Origin: Setomelanomma holmii | Lineage: Eukaryota; Ascomycota; Dothideomycetes; Pleosporales; Phaeosphaeriaceae | Assembly (NCBI GenBank): GCA_010015745.1 | Contig: ML978194.1 | Span: 62,001 to 126,000 of the forward strand | DNA: 64,000 nt | Direction of reading: 5' to 3' | Shown here: piece by piece, positions 55,225 through 64,000 of the stretch | How the letters are laid out: each line of letters opens with the position of its first letter | How positions within the stretch are numbered: the first letter of the stretch is position 1 | Position numbers and translations under genes: made by a program | The notes under the pieces: model-generated | Database searches by the model: none | What the model was told of the DNA's origin: nothing | What the model saw: only the letters and a program-made list of their open reading frames with translations

Positions 55225-58200
55225 TGTGCGTGTTTGGGGTGTGCTTATTTAAAGGGCACGGAGCGTGGCCGACGCGTAAGGGAGGCGCGAGGGTCGCGAA
55301 ATGCGTCGTTGAGACGTCGAGCGCAATGGGAGTGACGCGAAGGTGATGATCGACCGTGGACGTTGATGTCGTTGTGGTGGTGGTTGATGGCGTGGGTGTG
55401 GGCAATCGGTGATGATGGAAAGTGGGCGATGGAATCGGGGTTGGGGAGGCTGCTCTTAGATTTCTCTAGCGCCAAGACTGCTTTCCAAGACGCGCGATGC
55501 TGACTCTGCCTTCGCTCAAAATTTTGGAGGCCTTTCACCGATGATTCTAGAGGTAGCGACACAGCTTTTTTGATCTTGCAGCGTTTCTGTTATTGTTGTT
55601 GGTGCCTTTGTGCGTGGTTTGTCGGTCGTGCCTTCCAAGCTTTGGCGCGATGGGACAGCTGAGGCACGGGCCTATGAGTACAGAGGGCGCCCACCGAATG
55701 ACAACGTGACCTGCACCAACGATGCTCACGTTGTGATGCGCGCGACGGACTTCGTCTTTGCCTCAACGATCAACTCGAGCTTGCCTTTGGTTCTTCGGCC
55801 CAGCGCAGCAGCTGCCAAGGGTCGTTGTTCGGCTGTGCAGATAAGCCGCTAACACTGAGCCATACCGTGATCTCGAGCAGACAGCGGTTTCATCGGTCGA
55901 TCGAAGTGTCAAGTGTTGTTCCTTCTCTTGCGGTTGATATTGTGCTGAAGTATTGTGTTGTTGCTACACTGTCTAGTCAGCGTTGTGGTTCTCGTGTTTT
56001 GCCAGAAGCGTGCACCAAGTGAGGTCAGAATGCGTGGCAACTAGTAAGACTGCTGAGCTGCGGGGTTTCGGGTATCCTCGTAAGAGGCGTGCCAGGGATT
56101 CGGATTTAGCTACTACTGATTGAGGTCAGCACTGATCTGTTCACTCTCATTGATACCCTGGAGAACGTACTGTACTCTATACAACAGGACTCCGTGCCCG
56201 TCGTGCTGGAAGCTACAGCTTCCCTGCCACGATCGTTCCTCAATGCGAATACGACATTTTCGAGGAGACAAAGCTCGATCTGCGTATGCTACGGATCTTC
56301 CCACCAGTATCCTAGCTTTCCAATCCACGATCCGGAAACCCTGCACAGTTTTGTTGATGTCTCTTTGCAATCCTGAAATTGCTTGACGAATGCTTCTGTG
56401 CCTCGATCTTGATGTGTCTTCATTAGCCAGCCTGCTGTAAAGCTTGTCGCATAACGGCTTGTTTGCAAGCACCGCACCCCTTGGATTTATGAGCTGAACG
56501 TGAATCGGTATCTTGCACGCTAGAGACTAGTATTGCTCGCGGCCAAACCAAATCAGCTCCTGAGCACCATAAGATGTACCAGAGCACATGGCTGGAAAAC
56601 CCCGTGGACTGAGACTGGCATTACTGCGATCATTATCGATCTGAAGACACTAGACCGTAGCAGTTCGAATGCCTTTGATGACGATCGTGTCGCGCCGTTG
56701 ATGGCATTCAACAGCCAAGGTCACCGATTTGACAGATTTGCAGGTCTTCCGATCGGGCGATCACAATTACTTCTGAGACGGACGATTGCTCCGTTTTCAG
56801 GTTGATATCGTGATTGGCCTGGCCGAGCCTTTTTCAAGTATATTCCGAGTGTCCGAGTTGATGATCTTGGTGGAATCGACTCAAGCCTTGGAATAGAGTG
56901 AGTCTGTTCGTTGGAGGGTCCGGCGGCATGACGACTATGTGGGAAAATATGCCAGCTCCAAGCACTGGAATATCCTGGTTCGCGCGATGCGAATCTCCTT
57001 GCTTCTGGTCAGTCCCCACAGGACCGAACTGTCCAGTTCAGACCACGAGTAGGTTCCAGGATACTGGTGCAGCTTTGGCGACGGACGCATGCCCACAGTG
57101 GCACTCAAACTACTTCCTCGAGGGTATCCTTGGTGCTTGGCGTGCACAGCACGACTGTAAACCAACTGCACCCACAATTTCCGACTCTTCCTTATATTGA
57201 CAGTGCAGCCTGAGACCTGAGCATGCAATCATGATCGTGCTTGCTGCTTCACAGTCTCGCTAAGGCATAGACTATCATCACGGTGTTGTTGGCTCCGCAA
57301 CCGCTCTCCGCATTTGGTACGCATGCCTTGCTAGAAGCTACGGTGCTTCCTTTTGATTGTTGTCACTCCGACGAGTTGCTTGGGTGTTCATTGTGCCGTC
57401 TGCGGATCATCGAAGTGGGCAGCCGATTGAACCCTCCGAGGGGTGGAGGTGCGGCAAGCAACGCATCATGGCTGGCGATGCGAAATTATTATGGTGTCTG
57501 CGATATGTCCTACAAAGGTCTTCCTAGTGTTCGCGTACGAGATAACGGCCAGTGGTTCGTGGTAGATAATAAGGCGGGCGCTGAGTTGCCTCGAGGTTGA
57601 TGCTGCGATGTTCGCGGTGGTTTCGCTACGACCCACTACTTGGTAAGCGCCGCACGTGTGCTGTCGGAACAGATCGAGCCCACAACAACTTAACAGTCAT
57701 CTACGATTTATTCATGCGAACGGGATATCTCTTCCCACAGAAGAATGTCGAGCCGCAGAATTGCACCATTTGTACAAATTGTTGGTTAATAAAAGACGTC
57801 GAACGTACAACAGAGCGTAGAGCTGCAGGCAGTGCGCAATGAGACTTTTGTTTTGTAAAGACTGGGACCGTTGCTCTAGCATTTGCATATATCACAAATG
57901 AGCATACACCAATTCAAGAGTTGTGCAAGCGCTTTGGGAAACTTCAAGCTTATTTGGCATGCTTGACAACGGCATGAACGAAGAGGTCATGGATGCTCTA
58001 TTCCTTTTCAAGCTGAACCTGATACTGTGCGATCGAACTACGTGGAAGCTACATTTATCTAGTCAAGGAACCACGAATGCCCATGCAATTGCCTGTAGAC
58101 CTACAAGTAGCTGTCCTGTTCGCGGCCCGCACAAGCACTAGCGCGGGGAGCACATGTTCCCGTATATGCAGCCCTACAGAATATCTCTAGGAGGGACCAC

Positions 58201-58231
58201 GCAAGAACACCTCAACTCTATTCCTGAGATC
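55225..58231. other. Gene-poor stretch, 3.0 kb
   Basis: It lies between the divergent PWWP (minus) and CBS (plus) genes. Several ORFs of 60-120 codons occur on both strands, but none has conserved motifs, a plausible intron structure or coding-like composition. The first few hundred bases are probably PWWP promoter and 5' UTR. Confidence 0.5.
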
Positions 58232-58774
58232 ATGGCAACCGAAGCTGTCACAACGAACGGCACATCAAATGGCGACTACCAGTCATTATGGGCCAACAAA
58301 TACCGCGGTGTACGAATTTCACATCTTTTTTACAAGCACAGCTAACCTTCACAGGCCACAGTAGAAGACCTCGATCCGCCGCCAGCACTCTCTGTCAAGC
58401 CAACCGATCCAATATCATGGGCCCTTATGAGCGGCCTGGAACGCGACTACACCCACCTTACAGTCACCTCAGAAGAGAACCGCGCGCTTCTTGGCTACAT
58501 CAGCATACCTCGCCTGCAAGAGCTGCTCAAGGAAGGCAAAGTCAAGGACAACGATCCGGTGCAGGATGCCATGCACAAGTTCCAGCGTCGTGGCAGGCGG
58601 TATAAGGTCATTACGACAGAGACGCCGCTTGAAGAGCTGGATGAGTTCTTCAGTGGTGGTGTCGATGGAAGCGGGAAGCAGGAATTTGCTGTTGTGACGG
58701 ATGCGAGTCGGAAATTTGTGCTCGGCGTGGCTACGAGAGGGGATCTGGAGAACTTCATGAAGAGGAGAGCGTGA
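58232..58774 (+). CDS. Small CBS-domain protein
   Basis: Exons 58232-58309 and 58355-58774 encode 165 aa. I chose the ATG MATEAVTTNGTSNG; the frame is open a further 26 codons upstream. The protein is essentially one CBS pair: DPISWALMSGLERDYTHLTVTSEENRALLGYISIPRLQELL forms the first motif (in pieces), and YKVITTETPLEELDEFF with FAVVTDASRKFVLGVATRGDL the second. CBS pairs bind adenosyl ligands such as AMP, ATP or SAM and usually regulate a partner; none is fused here. The 45 bp intron (GTACGA ... GCTAACC ... ACAG) is phase 0. Confidence 0.88.
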
Positions 58775-59324
58775 TAACATGAGCAGGGAAGAAGGGCTTG
58801 CTTTCATGGTCGAGATGCATTGCTGGCGTTCTTTGGGATATCTCATGGATATGGTGTTACAGGAGGTCTGATTCAACATACACTCCATGTTTTACAGACC
58901 TCAATACCACTTGGTCGTTAGGAACTCCATATTATGGCGGGCTGAACTGCCTCGCTATCAAAACTTACAGCCTAGGAATGATCGGTCGCAAAGAATGCAA
59001 CGCGTGCTGTACAATCGACATGGCTCAAACCCGTCGAAGCACCCACATCATCCATGTCTAGCGCAACTTTACAACAATCATCAGCATCAATTCGCGACTC
59101 AGACTTCCCAGCGACCCTGGCGCGAGTCTTTAACCCTGCACGTCATTCCGGGCCCGCTAAGCCAAGACGAGGCTGCACCCTCAACCATTCTCGGCCGCAA
59201 TTCATGCGGAAGCGCGTCTCCCAGGCTCCCCGCATGCCGACAACGAGGCAACGCCTCCATGCGCTTTTGATTTGACAAAGCCCAGGCGTCGACTTGCACG
59301 ATTCTCTCCACGAGAGCCGCTGGC
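58775..59324. other. Intergenic, 550 bp
   Basis: CBS gene 3' UTR and promoter of the PP2C gene. No feature recognised. Confidence 0.5.
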
Positions 59325-60591
59325 ATGGTTGCTATCCTCTTCCGCCTGCGCAGTCCTCCCGCTACACTTTCACAAGCATGGCGCTCCCCACATGTCCGCC
59401 CTCGACATAATATATTTGCTCCGCAGCAGGCGAGATGCTTCGCGCAAAAGAACCAAGAGCCGAGAGTAGGCACTATAACGCCGGTACCAGACGATGCGAA
59501 TCCCCCGCAACCCAAGACGCAGCCGCCATTTTACTTTGAAGCTGGATATGCGTTGTTCGCAAAGAGACCTTCAAGACCGTTTCCTCCGCCATTCCTGTCA
59601 CTGCCGTCTACGAGTTTCTCGGAACCGCTGAGCACACATAACAAAAGCAGGGACCGCAGACCGACTGTCAATGGCGAAATGATACGCGGTGTCACGAATG
59701 GAGACGATGCGGTGTTGGTTAGCGACTACTTCATTGGCGCGAACGATGGTGTAGGAGCTTGGGCAACAAGAGAGAAAGGTCACGCTGCGTAAGTGATCCT
59801 CCAAGCACGCAAAAACTGTAGAACCACTCTGACATACTGGTAGTTTATGGTCCCGCCTAATCCTCCACTTCTGGGCCCTCAACACCGAAAGCGCGACCTA
59901 CTCACCCACCACCGAGCCCGATCCCGTCGCATACCTCCAATCCGCATACGAGCTCACCAAAGAAGCAACCTCAGACCCCAACGAATGGCACGGCACCACC
60001 ACCGTCTGCGGCGCCCTACTCAGCTCCGACAACGAGAAACCAGACCACCCACTGCTCTACGTTACGCAAATCGGGGACTCGCAAATCCTCGTCATACGCC
60101 CCAGCACCAATGAAGTCATATTCAAGACCGAGGAGCAGTGGCATTGGTTCGATTGTCCGCGCCAACTCGGGACGAATAGTCCAGACACACCGAATGACAA
60201 TGCGGTAGTCGATCGCGTGGAATTACAAGAAGGCGATATTGTGCTAGCCATGACGGACGGCGTGGTTGATAATCTCTGGGAACACGAGGTCGTGTCTAAT
60301 GTGCTGGAAAGCATGGAGAAGTGGCGAGGTGAAAAGGGCAAGGATCCAGAAAAGCAGACGTATGCAGATGGTATGCGATTTGTGGCGCAAGAGCTGGTTA
60401 ATGCGGCGAGGACGATTGCGCAGGATCCGTTTGCGGAGAGTCCATATATGGAGAAGGCGATTGATGAGGGACTGTCGATTGAAGGGGGTGAGTGGCTTGA
60501 TGCGGGATTGCGAACGAAGTACTGATTCGGCCCAGGCAAACTTGACGATATTAGTGTTGTGGCCGCGCAGTGCAGGCGACGCGATGGATGA
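59325..60591 (+). CDS. PP2C-type Ser/Thr phosphatase, Ptc7/Azr1-like, probably mitochondrial
   Basis: Exons 59325-59788, 59844-60487 and 60536-60591 encode 387 aa. The Arg/Ser-rich N-terminus (MVAILFRLRSPPATLSQAWR) lacks acidic residues and resembles a mitochondrial targeting sequence. PP2C metal-binding motifs are present: NGDDAVLVSDYFIGANDGVGAWA, HGTTTVCGALL, LYVTQIGDSQILV, DIVLAMTDGVVDNLW and, completed by the last tiny exon, GGKLDDISVVAA. Fungal relatives include yeast Ptc7, implicated in coenzyme Q biosynthesis, and fission yeast Azr1. The terminal 56 bp exon carries the last metal-ligand Asp, so the final intron (60488-60535) must be removed for activity. Without it the ORF ends prematurely at 60525. 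Confidence 0.92.
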
Positions 60592-61354
60592 GACGGTCCT
60601 TGTGAATTGGCTCAACATCATCATTACAGTCTTGCACACAGCAACATCGGCAAGCCGCGTATACCTGTCAGCCATGTCGCACGTCCGTGGTCACAGGAGT
60701 GGTGGACAACGCCAGATTTCCATAAGACGTCGCCGTCTGTGTTCTTCTGGATCGTTGGAACCTCGTCAGAGGTCATCGAGTACTGGATCAGGATTTCGAC
60801 ACACGCGACCCAGCCGTGACAGAATCGCCAGGCTTCAAACAGCTTCCACAGATGTCCATCAGCAGCTGCATCAGACCTTCGATATAGTTCGAAGCGCAAT
60901 TTACTCCAGGTTCAGGGAAATTCCTTTAGGACCTGCTATAGACAAACATGGAGAAACTGGAGGGAAGAAGACCTGGACTATTTCGAGGACGGCACGGAAG
61001 ATACTTGGCATGGGCAGAGAGGGGTAGGAAAATGGCATCGAAGTAAAAGGATAATCTATTGGTTGAAGGATGACTGGTGTATAGACGCTGCTGAGAGATG
61101 GAATAGCATCGATGGAGATACCGTGCTTCTACGGGGATCACATCATCGTGCAGGCTGGCGATGTAAAGAATAAGTCTCGCTTGGCTGAAGCCTGAAACGA
61201 TGCCAGTGCACTGCTGGTTCTAGCACACGTCCTTCCTTCGAGCAACCAATGCGTTGTATAGTGAGCATGGATTTTCGGAATGTGCGTTCTTGGAGGATAT
61301 GTTTCGTCACGCCAACAAGCACACCCACTCGCTTGAAGCTCAGAAGCTGTGGCT
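60592..61354. other. Intergenic between convergent genes, 763 bp
   Basis: 3' UTRs of the PP2C and PWI genes; no gene supported. Confidence 0.45.
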
Positions 61355-62746
61355 TCATACTGGTGATCCTGACGGCGAACGTGTCACTCTTCGCTTCGCA
61401 CGACCAGCTCGACTTCGTGACCTAGATCTACTCATACTCACCAACCGCTTACGCTTCTTGACCTCAGCCCGCGAGTCGCGCGAGTCAACAGAAGAAGAGT
61501 ATCTTCGCCGGTGCGTTCTCACAGGGCTGTGTGAAATGCTCGGGGCTCTTCGACGGCGACGCGGCGGGGTTCTTGATCTCGACCTTGATGTTCTGGGCGG
61601 TGGTGAGCTCGACTTGTCTTTCTCAATCGGGCTTACGGATCGTGAGGTGTGTCTGGGTAACCTTCTGCTGTCATGGCTTGGAGACCAAGACTTGTCGCGC
61701 CTCCGTTGTGGCGGTGGAGATGCACAGCGCGAAGGGGAGCGTCGCGGTCGTCGAGGCGGTGGCGATCGGGAACGGTCAGCTGAGGGTGATCTTCGGGCTC
61801 GGCGACGAGGTGGGCTTCGCGATCTATCTGATGATGGTGAGCGTCGAACGCGACGAGGCGGTGGAGAAGCAGAGCGACTGCCCGAAAGAGATCGACGGCG
61901 CTCATGAGATCGGTCACGACGACCTCCTCGACCGCGGCCCCGGTCTCGGCCGCCGCTTGGAACATAGACGTCTCGTTCACGGCGAGGTGGAGGAGATCTC
62001 CGTCTCCTAGGCAGTGTTGTTAGTGTACGGTCTCACAATCATGAGACGAGTGTCTTACGGTGGAGATCTCGAGTCTCGTCTTGGGCCTCCACGATCAAAA
62101 TCTCTGCCTCTTCCTCTATGACCTCCTCTGCGATCATCCCCACGAAATCGACCTCCACGACCATGCTCTGAACGTTCAGGTCGATCAGGTCTATCGTTGC
62201 GCTGCTCGTCGCGGCGGAAGGAATCGATCATGTCATCGTCCGTCTGGCCTGCTGCGCGGCGGCGTTGCTCTGCGACGGCTTTCGATTGCTGTCTGCTGCA
62301 TTAGTCGTGCATCTTCTACCAACATGAAGTGTCCTACCTGTTCTTGTTGGAGCTCGAGTTTCTTGGCCTCCAACAGCTCCCTTGGCACTCCCACAGCGCT
62401 TTCCTGCGCGCTTAGCATAAGGTCCCATAGGTCCTTACAAAATGCCGCTGTTTCCTTGTTCAAGAAGCCTGTAAGTTGGATTTGTATTTCCTTGATCTTG
62501 GGCTGCTTGTTGTGAGCTCAGGAAGAACGAAGCGCAGGGTGGCTTGCTCACAAATTGGTTTTGCTCGATCAGGTTGTAGCATGTCTCTACTACGATGTCG
62601 TCTTCGTCGCCGAGGATGTCGGTGATTTTGTTTGCGATCCACTTCTTCATCAAGTCAATGTTGACCCTCTTAATGTCGACTTGCTTATCGAACTCTGGTG
62701 GGAACTTAGTCGCCCTAAGACGCTTCTGGTCGATGCTGAGCGCCAT
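61355..62746 (-). CDS. PWI-domain, Arg/Ser-rich splicing factor (SRRM1-like)
   Basis: Exons 62552-62746, 62338-62502, 62059-62288 and 61355-62006 encode 413 aa. The N-terminal PWI domain is clear: MALSIDQKRLRATKFPPEF, VNIDLMKKWIANKITDILG, ETCYNLIEQNQF and, from exon 2, PKIKEIQIQLTGFL and FCKDLWDLMLSAQ. It binds nucleic acid in SRm160-type splicing coactivators. Exon 3 adds an RGG-like segment (GRGGRFRGDD, GHRGRGRDFDRGG). Exon 4 is one long Arg/Ser/Pro domain (SPPPRR, SRSRSRTPPRRRR, DRSRSP repeats) with no internal stop over 217 codons. Introns are 49-52 bp; intron 2 uses the acceptor GACAG at 62289, the only one that keeps frame. The last exon might be divided further (a GTGAGT lies near its end). 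Confidence 0.88.
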
Positions 62747-63390
62747 TTCGTCTGCTCGAGAGCTCGATTGATTGCGTGAGGGATTGTGTGCGACGTGATG
62801 GTGGATGAAGAGTGAGTGCAGCGTCAGGCGTTGGAGCTTCAGGTTGCGGCTCGGCGGGTCGGTAGCTCTTCTCCGATTACGTCAATTCAGGTACGCGAGC
62901 TCGTGCTTCTCCAACAATCTCACCGTGCTCAAGTCTTCCACTACAGCATGTCAACGTCTGAAAATCTATTTAGAGCGTATGCTGCCGGATAGAGTTATGC
63001 TGGTGGTACATTTCCACGACTCGGCCTTCTGACTTTCAGAGCACCTTGACCTAATTGGCCATTCGCGATGTCCTCTATTATCGAATATGGAAACAGTAGT
63101 CTCGAGACGACGCTTTCTTCCACAAAGATGACAGGCACCGTAACAAGCTGAAGCTATTGCAACCATGAAACACATGTCTTCCTTTCCAAAGTCGTGAATT
63201 TTTGTTTACTACAGCATCATCGGAAGAGCTTCTATCTCCTCACATGCACTTTAGACGACCACCATCATCATCATCCACTTCCCATCATATTCCTCTCAGT
63301 CAAGTCAATTCGGAACTATATTTTCTTACCTGCTTTGCCGCATACCGTCATACAATCGTAGCCGCCCTCGCAGAACAAGCCTAAGCACTC
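62747..63390. other. Divergent intergenic region, 644 bp
   Basis: It lies between the starts of the SRRM1-like gene and the repeat protein; probably a promoter region. Just upstream of 63391 it is rich in CAT/TCA tracts. Confidence 0.5.
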
Positions 63391-63948
63391 ATGGCCGACA
63401 CCGAAGCTCCTCCCACAACCGCATCAGAGCCACTCCCACCCGTGGACGAAGCAGTAGTCGAAGACCCGCCTGCTGATGAGCCCCTCGCAGAAGTAACTGA
63501 GGAAGCTGCCGAGCCAGCTNNNNNNNNNNNNNNNNNNNNNNNNNNNNNNNNNNNNNNNNNNNNNNNNNNNNNNNNNNNNNNNNNNNNNNNNNNNNNNNNN
63601 NNNNNNNNNNNNNNNNNNNCCGAGCCCCTCGCAGAAGCAACTGAGGAAGCTGCCGAGCCACCCACTGAATCCGCCCCCGAAACAGCTCAAGCCGATGAAG
63701 TCCCAGGTGTCGTCGAAGAAGATCCAAACGCCGCTGCGCTTATCGAGACCGAACAAGCCATTGAGCGCGCAGTCGCAGCTCCAGAGGCACCCGCAGTGAT
63801 CGAGCCCGAGCCCTTGCCTGAGCAGCCGGCTGAAGAGCCAGCTAAGCCTGAAGGCGCGGTTCAGCATATCAAGGAGGCTGCCGCAGACGTCAAGGAGACA
63901 TCCAAGAGCGTCAAAGCAGCTGAGGTTGCTGCACCAAGTGTTGTGTGA
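63391..63948 (+). CDS. Ala/Glu/Pro-rich low-complexity repeat protein, interrupted by an assembly gap
   Basis: The ORF opens MADTEAPPTTASEPLPP and ends PSVV. It keeps the same frame on both sides of a 100-N gap, which may be chance because 100 is a filler length. A repeat unit is visible on both flanks: EPLAEVTEEAAEPA before and EPLAEATEEAAEPP after. The C-terminal part has HIKEAAADVKETSKSVKAAE, a short amphipathic helix. No catalytic domain is seen. It is probably intrinsically disordered; the true length is unknown. Splicing could extend it beyond the TGA at 63946-63948. Confidence 0.6.
   Translation: MADTEAPPTTASEPLPPVDEAVVEDPPADEPLAEVTEEAAEPAXXXXXXXXXXXXXXXXXXXXXXXXXXXXXXXXXXEPLAEATEEAAEPPTESAPETAQADEVPGVVEEDPNAAALIETEQAIERAVAAPEAPAVIEPEPLPEQPAEEPAKPEGAVQHIKEAAADVKETSKSVKAAEVAAPSVV
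63479..63660 (+). repeat. Coding tandem repeat spanning the gap (EPLAE[V/A]TEEAAEP units)
   Basis: Two near-identical units of about 42 bp flank the run of Ns (63479-63519 and 63620-63660), differing at few bases. More units very likely lie in the unresolved stretch. Confidence 0.75.
63520..63619. other. Assembly gap, 100 N
   Basis: Exactly 100 unknown bases, a conventional placeholder for a gap of unknown size, located within a coding repeat. Confidence 0.98.
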
Positions 63949-64000
63949 GATCACTCACACCCGTGACGTTGGATGTCGCTGACCTTTACGTACCAGGTCA

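Noticed and set aside
60266..61027. Plus-strand ORF of 253 codons
   Set aside because: Alternative frame over PP2C exon 2 and its 3' UTR. The real frame has the metal-binding motifs and spliced ending.
61254..61907. Long plus-strand ORF rich in Arg, Glu and Leu
   Set aside because: It is the antisense shadow of the Arg/Ser domain of the PWI splicing factor; the minus-strand exon has proper splice junctions and a conserved N-terminal domain.

Overview
The window is nuclear DNA of a filamentous ascomycete (Pezizomycotina). The gene set (CreB, FlbC, LCL3, a PAS-rich hybrid histidine kinase, an LSD1-type demethylase with an HMG box) and the many 44-64 bp GT-AG introns with CTRAY-type branch points fit Dothideomycetes best; that lineage call is inference. 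I recognise 27 protein-gene loci, four of them damaged, plus one extraordinary tRNA-Leu locus. Exon boundaries were derived by hand from reading frame, splice signals and family conservation.

Layout. 1-12.5 kb is dense housekeeping: a 5'-truncated C2H2/Myb-like regulator, a membrane nucleotide pyrophosphatase with a GC-AG intron, a conserved unknown, eIF3d, and the mitochondrial arginine-pathway carbamoyl-phosphate synthase large subunit, two of whose introns are sister sequences (introner-like). 13-30 kb holds LCL3 nuclease, the LSD1-like histone demethylase, the CreB deubiquitinase and a hybrid histidine kinase, separated by 1-3 kb gene-poor stretches. 30-38 kb is mostly non-coding around the conidiation regulator FlbC, which has 4.6 kb of gene-free DNA upstream and 2.6 kb downstream. 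At 38.4-40.3 kb, EAF6 (NuA4) and TFIIS diverge from a 343 bp gap.

40.8-48.6 kb is an accessory block: six same-strand copies of a fungal 2EXR/DUF7730-like family. The first and last are intact; the four between carry nonsense codons, a frameshift or a deletion. It is followed by a DUF3807 gene, a secreted fasciclin-domain protein, an MBL-fold protein, a PWWP chromatin protein, a CBS-domain protein, a mitochondrial PP2C phosphatase, a PWI/RS-domain splicing factor and a low-complexity repeat protein interrupted by a 100-N assembly gap.

The most striking element is at 50836-51089, inside the 574 bp intron of the fasciclin gene and on the same strand. It is a tRNA-Leu(AAG) gene split by its normal anticodon-loop intron and by three further insertions of 51, 53 and 52 bp. 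Each insertion starts with GT, ends with AG and has a spliceosomal-type branch motif. Removing all four restores an 82-nt tRNA with every stem paired. With the sister introns in the CPSase gene, this suggests a lineage where intron gain is or was active and has reached a tRNA.
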